A stretch of 64,000 nucleotides of DNA from Ananas comosus (Eukaryota; Streptophyta; Magnoliopsida; Poales; Bromeliaceae). A program made the position numbers and the translations under genes. The stretch lies in contig NC_033622.1 in the NCBI RefSeq assembly GCF_001540865.1, positions 3,901,445 through 3,965,444 on the forward strand, written 5' to 3'. A model generated the notes under the pieces. It searched no databases and had not been told where the DNA came from. It saw only the letters and a list, made by a program, of their open reading frames with translations. Positions 1-10,268 of this stretch are shown in pieces (positions within the stretch are counted from its first letter, which is position 1; each line of letters begins with the position of its first letter).

Positions 1-858
1 GTTCTGTACTAGTATATTGCTTCACATAAATATTCACACAGAGACATTGAACATAGGTGCTTGTTGCTCCAATTTGTCGTGTTGTGAAGATGGTCAGAGT
101 AAGGTAGCTGAGTAGTTAGTTGATAGTGCTTAGCAGAGAAAGTGGTGCACCAGCAAAGAATAGTGGCCTCGTTGGGTTTGAAGGTGTAACCAGGAAGGAT
201 TTTTTTTTTTAATTATTTTTTAAAAAAAGCATGTTTAAGGTCCTGCTTTGCCTGTGAGAGAGTTTACAAGAAGAGCAAAATCGGTGCTCAGTTAAGAGGC
301 AGCATTTCGTGCCTTGATGCGCACCATAGATATTTTCATATCTGCACCAAACAGGTTATGCAGTCCACATTACACAAGCTAGGTGAGAAGCAGAACCAAA
401 CAAACATGAAAATAGGGTGTGATGAGACTCAATTTGGGAGAAAGTCCAAACTGAGATAAAGCTGAAAATGCATTAGGATAATAGCATTGGAGAGCGGAGC
501 CAATACCGCTGGGCCTTGTTAGTAGAGCTAACTATTAAATATAGATTCCAAAGTGAATGACAGCATATTGAACTAATACTACAAGGAGCGCCTGGATTTT
601 GGACAAAAAGGACATGAATAAGCTAGACATGTGACTTTCAGTTCTTCATTCTACCTCTGATTTTTTTTGTTTTTGTATCTTTCTGCGTGAATGGCAGAAA
701 GATTTTCATGGCGCAAGTACTAACTTTACGTGCTACAAAATGTGGCACTACATCTTTGTTAATTTGAAATGACTTCATAGATATATTTCTGATACTACGC
801 ATAAAAGCAATCTGCTATATATGTTCTTTCGCCTTATTATGATGCTTTCTCCTGAAAG
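1..858 (+). other. Intron 1 (3' part) of F-box copy A
   Basis: This stretch aligns closely with intron 1 of copy B (about 18188-19043) and of copy C (about 37710-38566), including the landmark TATTCACACAGAGACATTGA. It holds no open reading frame of its own. The poly-T/A run near 200-235 is variable in length among the three copies. Confidence 0.7.
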
Positions 859-1561
859 TTTATGCAAGGATGTCCTGTTGGAAGTGAGCAGCTGATATTT
901 GACAAACTCAAAGAGTTCCATTGGTGGCCTGTGAAATCTGCGGTAGACCAATTTGAGCAGTTCACCAGAAGGCTGTCACCCAGGGTCGTTTCGTCACTTC
1001 TTGATTTCCTCAAGTGTTGCCCGAACGTACAGCACCTCTGCATTGTTGTATGCTCTGCAATTACCTTTGCATCTCGTTGCTTCTCGCGTTTGGTTTCTTT
1101 AATATAACTTTCCACACTTTAAATGTTAGAGCACATTTGCTGAACCGTGGAGCCCACAGCCAGTAGTCCCCTCAGCAGAAGAAAATGAAGATGAATTTTT
1201 GATCAAGATGAAGAATAGTATTGACTTTAATCAAACCGAAGGTTTGCAGATCGTGCAAACAGTACCGGATATTGGCCAGAGCTTGCTGCCTCAACTAAAG
1301 AAATTCACGATGTTTCGTTTCTCGGGAGGGCTGGGAGATACGTGCCTGCTGTACTTTGTGGGGTTGAGGGGTTGTGCTCTACAGCACATATGTCTGCATT
1401 GTGTGGAAGGTTCAAGAGGGGCGACGCCCAGTATTCAAAGCTCTATCCGCCGTTACTTCTCTACACGCTCTCCACATGCCCTTCTTCAGTTCTCGGAATG
1501 TTCTTCTTATAAAACCTGCCCAAGGCATGGGGAGTTACGTATGCAGAAGTGGGAGCAATAA
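859..1561 (+). CDS. F-box/LRR/FBD protein, copy A, last two exons (5' part outside window)
   Basis: This is the 3' end of an F-box/LRR gene. By alignment with the two complete copies further right, exons are 859-1047 and 1130-1561, split by an 82-bp intron (donor GTATGC, acceptor GTTAG). The acceptor before 859 follows CCTGAAAG, and reading phase is 0 at every junction, as in the other copies. The first exon encodes an LRR-like stretch (QGCPVGSEQLIFDKLKEFHW), the second an FBD-like segment (LLPQLKKFTMFRFSGG) ending at TAA 1559-1561. Relative to copies B and C the first exon has lost three codons after HWWPV, but the frame is kept. The last exon has the same length as in C (144 codons with stop). 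The F-box exon lies left of the window, so function as an SCF substrate receptor is inferred from the paralogues. Confidence 0.75.
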
Positions 1562-2510
1562 CAGTGGTTCAGTTTAGCTGCTGTTGTGACAAACTGTGAT
1601 GGGCGCTCCTGTCACGTTCTTTCTTCTTGATATCTCGAATGTATAGAACACATGTACTGTCTACATACTATTCTTTTTTTACTTGTTTCAGAAACTTGTA
1701 GGAGTGGGAGCAATAACTTGGCAAATTGAACTGCTGATTTCATATGAAAGAAAACAGTACATTTCATCTTTGTTCTCTGACCTCTTTAAGGTCACTTGAT
1801 CTTTTGACAAATCAAAGAAGTCCCGGTCAAAATTCAGCATAATCTCATCTCACCAAGCCTATAAAGGTAATATGGCATGCCACTGTATTTTTTATACATA
1901 ATTGGTTTGAGATAATTCATCCATAATTTTGCATATATATTGATTGAAATCTAGGTGCCTCATGTGACGTACCTTTAAACCAATGAATTAACAGACCATG
2001 CATCCACAATCTCTTTTCTCCACCTTTTGCTCATCTTTGATCTGACCATGGTCACCATATTCTCTGATTTTTAGAGGAATTTGTGAGTAGCTTATGATTT
2101 TTTAGCTGCCAGAAACACTTTTTTAATTATTCAATAATGTATGAATACTAATAAAAAATCTTTTCTCCGCCTTTTGCTCATCTTCGATTTGACCAAGGTC
2201 ATCATATTCTTTGATTTCTAGAGGAATTTGTGAACAGTTTATGATTTTTAGTTGGTAGAAGTACTTTTTTAATTATTCAATAATGTATGAAAACTAATAA
2301 AAAAATTATAGAAAGCTATGAGTTACCTATTACTCAATTAGCTAATTCAATTTTTCTTAGATTATTCTTTGAAAAATGAATTTTTTTATTTTGTTTTTAA
2401 CTTTTGTTATTGTGGAATGATAGAAGACATCATGATTATATAAGAATCTTATAGTTTGGTATATTTTTAGTTCTAGCTCATGTAACAATTGAGCTCGTAT
2501 CATATTGGAC
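1562..2510 (+). other. 3' flank of copy A, shared with copies B and C
   Basis: The sequence downstream of the stop codon remains similar to the flanks of B (to about 20457) and C (to about 40140). It therefore belongs to the duplicated unit and probably includes the 3' UTR. No gene is visible. The A-C similarity runs on to about 2510, past the point where the B flank is cut by a copia LTR. Confidence 0.6.
2012..2305. repeat. Two-copy tandem duplication, 147-bp period, in copy A flank
   Basis: The block beginning TCTTTTCTCC at 2012 restarts at 2159 and runs again through TTTGATTTCTAGAGGAATTT and ATTCAATAATGTATGAA. The equivalent position in copies B and C has a single block, so the duplication is specific to A. 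Confidence 0.8.
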
Positions 2511-3546
2511 AAGGTTCAAAATATCGCTCTTGTGCCGGTCGGCTCGGAGAGATATGTACGTACTACCAATTAAGGAGGACGATGCAAGGGGAGTCTCTCT
2601 TGGCAGCCGTGCCATGATACTCAAAGGATATCGCACGAGACGTCGCGATTCTCGAAGAGTATCGTGCTACAGTGCAGCTACGCGTGTATAAAGACACGCA
2701 GTATTTTAAGTTTTAACCAACCCCGTACTTTTTTTTTTTCCTTTTCTCTGGGCCTACTTTTGGATCCCCCCTCCCCCCACATCCTTTTTCTTTCATTCTC
2801 TTCTACCTTTTTTCTTTTCAACTTGCTCTTTCATTTTTTCTTTTCTACTCACTCTTCCTTTTTTTCGTTTCTATTTTTTCCTCCTTTTTTTTATTATAAT
2901 TTTTTTCTCTAATTTCTTCTCAATACCTTCTATTTCTACTTTGTTTTCAAGGGATAATTGCCTAAATGCCCCTCAAAATCTCTGAAATATTTTATCTATC
3001 CCTTTTTTATTTCAAATATATTTCTTATATATTTCTCCGTTATTCAAAAAGAATCCTACTATTAGTGCCCTTTAAGTCATCTGGGATTAAACCTGAATTA
3101 AATTTCTAACATAGCTAAGAAATAGTGAAAATACCTATTTTGTCCCTTAAGGACAAATAAGAAAATTTGGTGAAGGCAGAAGGATATGCTTGGAAAGGCA
3201 AAAAGTCAAAAATACTTCTTTTACCCCTAACTTAAGAGCAAATAAGAAAAGTTGGTAAAGATAAAAAATTCTAATAATTGGATCAAAGAAACCTTGAAAT
3301 CTTATACAAGCTGGGCATTGAGTTGGGAATTGCATCGATTTTTAGTCAATTGACCTAAAATTTCAGCTAACAAAAGATCATATTTAGTTCCACCAATCTC
3401 CCTTAAGTTCCAAATTACCTTAATTTCGAGGACAAGAGGCTCCAAGAAATCGTGGCGCAACAAGCAGTTGCGGCCCGAGTGCGCCAACCTCTAAGCGCTA
3501 CATGCGCCGCCGAAAAGTTAATATTTTAATTTTTTTCAGAACACTA
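2511..3546. other. Intergenic, T-rich, no gene recognised
   Basis: AT-rich non-coding sequence with a long pyrimidine tract (about 2725-2925) made of C/T-rich runs. Short open frames in it are low-complexity Phe/Leu/Ser strings and are not credible genes. The end (about 3430-3510) is GC-richer and may be an old transposon remnant that I cannot classify. Confidence 0.5.
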
Positions 3547-3551
3547 CAGTT

Positions 3552-3738
3552 TGATAGAATTTGATTGAATGGCTCAAATCACCTTTTTTGGTTGTATTCT
3601 TCTTCAATAAATAGATCAATATGCAGTGATTGTTGGCTGATTTCTCTCATTTACAGCTATACAATCTAACCATGGAAATTTAATACATATGGAAACTAAC
3701 CATCTTTACAAAATAAATATGAGCTATATATAATAACA
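3552..3738 (-). repeat. 3' LTR of the copia element
   Basis: 187 bp, TGATAGAATT to ATAACA, matching the right LTR. The polypurine tract lies just inside it at 3739-3750. Confidence 0.93.
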
Positions 3739-3745
3739 TCCCCCC

Positions 3746-5427
3746 TCAAATTGATGCTGAATGATCAAGAAGCATCAATTTGCGAACAAGAAACTGATGA
3801 CGCTGTCGAGGGAGAGAATTGGTCAACACATCAGCGATTTGTAAGGACGTGGAAACATGTGGAAGATAAATGACACGAGTATCCACAGCTTCCCGAATAT
3901 AATGATAACCCACTTCAATATGCTTGGTGCGCTCATGGTAGACCGGATTAGTAGCAATTTGAATAGCACTTGTGTTATCAGCATGAAGAGGAGTGGGGTC
4001 ACGCTGAGGAAAGCCAAGCTCAGTCAACAACCCTCGAAGCCAAGTAATCTCAGAGCATGCAGTAGACATAGCACGATATTCAGATTCTATCGAAGATTTA
4101 GAAACACGGTCTTGTTTCTTACTCTTCCATGATACCAAAGAGTTCCCAAGAAACATGCACCAACCAGTGACAGAACGACGAGTATTGGGACATGCCGCCC
4201 AATCAGCATCACTAAAAGCAACAAGATTCATAGGAGAGCCAACAGGAAAAAATGAGCCTCGACAAGGAGAGCCGCGAAGATATCGAATGATGCGGCGAAC
4301 GGCCGCCAAGTGTAGATGTCGTGGAGAGTGCATAAATTGACTAACCTGCTGTACAGCAAAGGAGATGTCAGGCCTAGTAATAGTCAGGTAATTCAGGCTA
4401 CCCACTAGCTGTCGATACAACAAAAGGTCAGGAAGTATCTCGCCCTCGGCAGTGTGGTACTTAAAATTCACTTCTAGTGGTGTATCAACAGATGAAGAAT
4501 CTTGAAGACCAGACAATGCAATCAAATCCTGAATATATTTATGTTGGTGTAAGAATATGCCAGAAGGGTTAGTTTGAACTTCCAATCCCAAGAAATATGT
4601 AAGATGACCAAGATCCTTCATATGAAAAGACTGTCGAAGATGTTGCTTAAGCTGAGTAATCAATAATGAGTCCGTCCCAGTAATAACAATATCATCAAAA
4701 TACACCAAAAGGAGGACAATTCCAGTAGAGGTCTTTTGAAAAAACAAGGAAGAGTCATATTGGCTTTGCACAAGCTTAAATTGAAGCAAGCTAGAGCGAA
4801 ACTTCTCAAACCAAGCTCGAGGAGCTTGTTTTAAGCCATACAGGAACGGTTCAATTTACAAACTTCCAAAGTAGAAGAGGAAAGCAAACCAGGAGGAGGC
4901 GTCATGTATATATCCTCATTGAGATCACCATGGAGAAAAGCATTTTTGACATCCAACTGTTGAAGTGGCCAACCCTGTGAAGCGGCAATAGCAAGAACTG
5001 TACGTACCGTAGTCATTTTGGCCGCAGGAGCAAATGTCTCCTCATAGTTTATTCCATACTCTTGTCGATTACCCAAGGCAACCAGCCTGGCCTTATAGCG
5101 ATCTAGGGTCCCATCAGAGCGAAGCTTCACTGAATAAACCCATTTGCAACCAATGGGCTTAACATGAGGTGGGCATTGAACAATGTCCCACGTTTGATTA
5201 TCCTGAAGAGCACGAAGTTCCTCGTGCATTGCCCGCTGCCAATACTCATGCTTCGCTGTTTGTGAATAAGAAGATGGAACCGAAATGGAGGACAAAGTAG
5301 TAGAAAATGATGTATGACAAGAGTCATACCGCTGAGGAGGACGAGAGACTCGGGTAGACAGTCTCGGGGCAGGTGGAGCAGAAGCAGATGGCAGAGCTGG
5401 CTCAGGAAGGGGCTGTAGTACAGGACG
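3746..5427 (-). pseudogene. copia pol C-terminal part: reverse transcriptase and RNase H
   Basis: RT begins after the 5428 stop ([49 protein letters not shown]). A frameshift near 4830-4790 moves the rest into another frame: LVYFDDIVITG, the RT catalytic motif, then DLGHLTYFLGLEV and YRQLVGSLNYL. RNase H follows with SDADWA, SIESEYRA, HADNTSAI and RTKHIEV, ending near 3746 next to the polypurine tract. Domain order and motifs are those of Ty1/copia elements; this copy is inactive by inspection. Confidence 0.9.
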
Positions 5428-7080
5428 TCATGTGTACACAAATCTAGGCTTGAACCGTTCAAGACAAGAAGACGTGTCATCAAAATTAGGAAGAATTGCA
5501 ATTTCAGGGGATGAGCTAACATGAGCGGGAAAGAAATGTTGATTTTCGAAGAAAACAACATTCCGAGAAACACGAAGCCTCTTAGAACAAGGATCATAAC
5601 AAACAAACCCCTTATGACTAGTGCTATACCCCATAAATGCACATTTAACAGATTGAGCAGAAAGCTTATGGCGTTCATGAGGAGGCAAATGAACAAAACA
5701 AACACATCCAAAGGTATGCAAATGTTGATAATGAGGATGTTGATGATAAAGACGAAAATAAGGAGAGTTAAGATTTAGAGTGCGAGAAGGCAGTCGATTA
5801 ATAAGATAAACTGCTGTAGATAAAGCTTCTACCCAAAAAGTAGATGGAACTGAAGATTCAAGTAACAAAGTACGAGCCACTTCTAAGAGATGACGATTCT
5901 TTTGTTCGGCCACACCATTTTGTTGAGGCGTATATGGACAGGAACGTTGGGAGAGAATACCTTTTTGATTCGAAAAATCATGAAATGCATTCGTCATGTA
6001 TTCTCCACCAGAATCAGATCGAAGAACCTTAACAACAGCAGAAAATTGAGTTTCAACGTACATGAGGAAGGATTTAAAAACTGAAAATACTTCGGATTTA
6101 GAACGAAGAAAATAAATCCAAGTAAACCGACTATAGTCATCAATAAACGTCACAAAGTATTTATACCGAGCATGAGAAATAACAGGTACGATCCCCCACA
6201 CATCACTATGAATAATATCAAAACATTTTTCCGCATAACTACCAGCAATAGGAAAAGGAAGTATTTTACTTTTTCCTAACTTACAAGCAGAACAATCCAA
6301 AGAAGTACGAGAAGAACAAAAATGATCTTTATTGCCCAATAAACCAGAAGTCGACAAATAAGACAAAATTTCAGAATTAGGGCGTCCCAAACGTTTATGC
6401 CACATTTCACTTTTATTGATAATAGTAGAACAAGCAACATGTTTAGGAACGGATAAATGGAGTGGAAACAATCGTCCTACTTTAGGCCCCTTCGCGATCA
6501 CCGTCCCTGACACCTGATCCTGCACACAACAACCATCACGAGAAAAATGTACATCATAGTTATTTTCTACTAATTGTCCAACTGAAAGAAGGTTATTAGA
6601 TAGTCCAAGTGATACAAAAGCATCATTGAAAGTTGGAGTAATATCTCCAACAGCAGTAATAGGAATAGTGTTTCCATTAGCAACCTGGATATGTTCTGAA
6701 CCATGGTACGGGTGGACATTGTTTAGCAAATTAACTGAGCTAGTCGTATGATTTGATGCTGCAGAATCAATAAGCCAAGACTTAGATGGAGAATTACCAT
6801 TACCGTGAAGTCCTAGAGCTGAAAAGGCCGAAATAATCATTTGTTGCACCATTTCAGGAGTAAGAACTATTGGTTCAGCATTGTGATTGACTGTTGTTGA
6901 GGTCCCAATTGGAATTTGACCTGTAGAAGGATTGGTAGTAGAAGCTTGAAACGCAACGGCCTGGCGATTTTGGGGCCAAATTGAGCAATCTTTGATGATG
7001 TGTCCAGGCTTTTTGCAGTAATTACAAAATTTTTTAGTACAATTTGCAGCAATATGACCATAATTCTTGCAACTAAAGCA
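5428..7080 (-). pseudogene. copia pol N-terminal part: zinc knuckles, protease, integrase
   Basis: One long open stretch on the minus strand. After the two zinc knuckles comes a protease motif (LIDSAASNHTT), in which the usual DSGAS active-site motif reads DSAAS. Next is a GAG-pre-integrase segment (MWHKRLGRPNSEIL), then the integrase core: the D of IIHSDVWG, the D of VLRSDSGGEY, and the E of PQQNGVAEQKNRHLLE. The C-terminal part includes HTFGCVCFVH and KCAFMGYS. It stops at TGA 5430-5428, and the same frame reopens immediately, so a single stop separates it from the RT region. Confidence 0.9.
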
Positions 7081-7766
7081 CTAAACCTTACTCATATCCC
7101 TGCCTTTGCCTTTTCCTTGAGCCAAAAATGCCATAGGTGTTGTAGTCAACTTTTCTTGTTCAAGAGTGGCTTGAGTGAGAAGACGCTGTTCTTCACGAAG
7201 CAATTCAGCAAAACACATATCCAATGAAGGAGGAGGATGACGACTCATCAAATTAGAACGAACATTCTCAAAATCTGACCGTAGCTTCATCAAAAACTGG
7301 TCACGCTTGCTAACATCATAAACAGCCAATACATCTTTTTGAGAATCTTTGGACACGGTAGCACAAACAATATCAGAAAATTCAGCCCATAATTTTTGAA
7401 AAACAGAAAAGTAATAGACAATCCTCTCTGAGTGTAATTTGTAATTTCACACTCCAATTGAAACCTTCTAGCTGAATGTGTTTGATTGTAAACCTTTTTT
7501 AAATATTCCCACATGTCTTTAGCAGTTTTATATGGGCGTAAATTAAGAACAAGTTGAGAATCACAGGACCCAATAATCCAAGACATCACCCTAGCATCTT
7601 TGACTTTCTATTGAGACAATTGTGTGACATCTATATGAGCTAGAACAGTGCCGTCTATATGTCCCAATAACTCCTTTCCAGTGACGAACAATTGAAATTG
7701 AAATTCCCATGTGGTATAATTCTTTCCAGTAAACTTAACACAAAATTCAGGATTGCTATCTGCCAT
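7081..7766 (-). pseudogene. copia gag, interrupted
   Basis: Reads on the minus strand from ATG at 7766-7764 (MADSNPEFCVKFTGKNY). The capsid-type domain continues through KDMWEYLKKVYNQTHSARRF and on to FENVRSNLMSRHPPPSLDMC. At least three lesions break it: an in-frame stop near 7608, a frameshift near 7410, and TAG at 7083-7081. Directly after that stop the frame continues with two CCHC zinc knuckles (CFSCKNYGHIAANC, then CNYCKKPGHIIKDC), the RNA-binding part of Gag, read in the same frame as pol. Confidence 0.85.
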
Positions 7767-8012
7767 ATCAAAGTAAAGAGGATAGTTCACACCCAAATAA
7801 AATTCACCAAATAAAACTAAAATTTTACCAAAATCGTGATCTTCCTTTCCACGCCAAATCCTGAAATGAAAAAAATGCCGCACCCGTCACACCGTCCCAC
7901 TGATTTGTTGCAGGATCTCTGATCCAACAGAGAGCACCAAGAAACCAAGAAAACCAAGAGCAATTTTTAGGACTAGTATTTCAAAATTTCTAGAACCAAG
8001 GCTTTGATACCA

Positions 8013-8199
8013 TGATAGAATTTGATTGAATGTCTCAAATCACCTCTTTTGGTTGTATTCTTCTTCAATGAATAGTTCAATATACAGTGATTGTTGGCTG
8101 ATTTCTCTCATTTACAGCTATACAATCTAACCATGGAAATATAATACATATGGAAACTAACCATCTTTACAAAATAAATATGAGCTATATATGGTAACA
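8013..8199 (-). repeat. 5' LTR of the copia element
   Basis: 187 bp, TGATAGAATT to GTAACA. The tRNA-Met primer-binding site is directly adjacent at 8001-8012. Confidence 0.93.
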
Positions 8200-8204
8200 T
8201 AGTT

Positions 8205-8599
8205 GCCATCGTTTTCTATTTAATTCCTTCATCATTCAAAAGTGAATATCCTATTTAATTAGATGGTGAAATCAACGGAGGATCACATTGTTTCGAATAT
8301 TTTATTTGTTTCCATTTGTAGCAAAGATGTTCATTTGACATTTTTGTTTTTCGGATTATATGTATTTATGTAACAGTATGGACCAAATGGGATCATTTGT
8401 GCTGGCTAGATTCATGGGAAAAAAAAAATTTCAATGTTATGCATTTGCATGTAATATATAGAGAGATAAAGACCAAAGTTTACCGCTCACTTTGTTAACA
8501 ATTGAAAGTTTGATTCATGTAAATAATGATTATTGAATGCGCACACACTCTCTGCCCCTCTAAATTCATAGTAAATTTTTCTTTTTCCTTCTTAGGGCA
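8205..8599. other. AT-rich intergenic, nothing recognised
   Basis: AT-rich sequence between the copia element and a short tandem array. No coding, RNA or transposon signature that I can support. Confidence 0.4.
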
Positions 8600-9440
8600 T
8601 GGTGCAGTAGTAGCAAAATCAGCACAATTGATGGCAAAAGAAGTAGAAGAAGAACTAGCAGCATTAGAAGCAGTAGCAGGACAATTAATGGCAAAAGATG
8701 AAAAGGAAAAAGAAAAAAGAAGCAAGGGTAGCACTAGCAGCAGCAACAGCCACTACAACAGAATTAGGTTATAGGGACACATGTTTGGGACACTTTTGAG
8801 TAAGTGTCTCATTTATGCTAAAATTTAAAAACACATCTACTAATGCCTAAATATAAAGCCTAATCCAATTAAAAATAAAAGATTACTCTACTCAACCCAC
8901 CACACCGAGTCCATTTGGCCCGATTACAAACAGAAAAGAAAAAAAAAGAAAAATCAATTACCATCTTTTATTCTCTCTTTACTCAATCCACTGAAATTCT
9001 AGACGAAGAACCTTTACTGTCGTCTTCCTCTGCCACCGCAGCCAACGAGATAGAGTTTCGGCGGTTGCTAAATGCTTAAATAAGTGTTGGTAAATTAGCA
9101 GCACTCTTTTAGGTTATAGTGACACTAACTGTCACTATATACCTAGCGACCCCACATATAGCAACATTTTTTAAAAGTGTTGGTAATTTTAGCTAGCAGC
9201 ACTTTTTTGACATGTACCTACATTTAAAAGTGTCGCTATAGACCGTTTTTGTTGTAGTGAGCAGCAATAACAGTAGTAGTAGGCCAATCAATGGCATCAG
9301 AAGAAGACGACGAAATAGAAGCAGTAACAGGCATCAATGGCAAAGTAAGAAGGATAAAAAAAAATCAGCAGTAGTAAGCTAGTCAATGGCGAAAGAAGAT
9401 GATGATGGTAATGAACTTCCAGGAGGAGGAGGAGGAAAAG
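8600..9440 (+). repeat. Degenerate tandem array of AATGGCAAAAGAAG-type units, split by a MITE
   Basis: The core CAATTAATGGCAAAAGA recurs with variation near 8626, 8683, 9288, 9335 and 9385, each followed by GAAGAAGAA- or GCAGTAGCAG-like sequence. The spacing of about 50-60 bp suggests an old tandem array. The short open frame over the left half encodes Ala/Glu/Lys-rich low-complexity sequence and has no recognisable domain. The CACTA-type element at 8751-9259 interrupts the array. Confidence 0.5.
8751..9259. mobile_element. Non-autonomous CACTA-type (CMC) MITE
   Basis: 509 bp. It begins CACTACAACA and ends TGTTGTAGTG, a perfect 10-bp terminal inverted repeat with weaker similarity further in (TATAGGGACAC against TATAGCGACAC). 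It is flanked by a 3-bp target duplication AGC (8748-8750 and 9260-9262). CACTA termini and a 3-bp duplication define this superfamily. There is no transposase, so it would depend on an autonomous relative. Confidence 0.85.
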
Positions 9441-9957
9441 AACCATGACCTTTTTTTTTTATCTTCTTTTTTTTTTTTTTAAATCTTCTCAAGCAGTTTC
9501 AATTCAGTGTATATTTTTCTTGAAATATTGAGTAACAATAATGTACGATATTCATTAGTAGATAATAATCAATTAGTCTTTCCCATTGGAGCTACTCTCT
9601 TTCTCCATATCTTTTGTTGCATGCAACTCCTCAAAAAGTGATTATTTTTTAAGCAGTAATTGTCTCATCTACTGTTGATTTCATTTGTATAATACATGTG
9701 TTGAGATTACTAATGATTACTAATGACCCTCTCATTGAATGCCATCATGGACGTTATCAGCATCATAAAGTGTTGAATTCTACTGCAGCTTGATATGCAC
9801 AAGCAACCCTCACCCAAGGATCAGTAACATATACCAAGTTGAACAGAATAACATGTATCAAAATATGTATAATCAAACAAGATAGTAAACTAGTACATAT
9901 TTTACTCTATTAGTTATTATTCATTCTCTCTGTTCTGCTATGGCTGGTAATGTTAGA
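9263..9957. other. Intergenic, homopolymer-rich
   Basis: Contains poly-T runs at about 9451-9480 and otherwise ordinary AT-rich DNA. No gene or element boundary seen. Confidence 0.4.
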
Positions 9958-10268
9958 CTAGTGTAGGAACCCGCGCGATGCGGCGGATATAATTATATTT
10001 GATTAAATTTAATAATATAAAAAATACTTTTAAAATTTTTAGAATAAAATTATCATTCAATGAAAAATAACGAAAGATAAAAACAAAATTATAGGAGAAA
10101 AAAAATTATTACATAGAAATCGGACCCTTTTGTATCCTCATTTAGGGCATTCTCTAGCTACTAACACCGACGATTTCGTGAAGTATCACAGCGCCTTCAA
10201 CCCATTTTCAGCAAGTCCATATCTTAGCCGATACTTTGCGTCCTCCGAGACCACTAGAGGAGAGGGAT

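Larger units (their letters stand above)
3552..8199 (-). mobile_element. Ty1/copia LTR retrotransposon, complete structure, coding region broken
   Basis: A 4648-bp element read on the minus strand. Two 187-bp LTRs (3552-3738 and 8013-8199) begin TGATAGAATT and end AACA and differ at about 8 positions (roughly 96% identical). A primer-binding site complementary to initiator tRNA-Met (TGGTATCAAAGC on the minus strand, 8001-8012) abuts the right LTR. A polypurine tract (TTTGAGGGGGGA, 3739-3750) abuts the left LTR. Flanks CAGTT (3547-3551) and TAGTT (8200-8204) look like a 5-bp target duplication with one change. Gag and pol are in the canonical copia order (protease, integrase, RT, RNase H), with several stops and frameshifts, so the copy is not autonomous. 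Confidence 0.95.

Noticed and set aside
837..1115. Antisense open frame across copy A exon
   Set aside because: It is the complement of a coding exon with conserved splice sites on the other strand. The similar antisense frame at 38545 has the same explanation.
2664..2912. 82-codon open frame
   Set aside because: A pyrimidine-rich tract read as Phe/Leu/Ser; no support as a gene.
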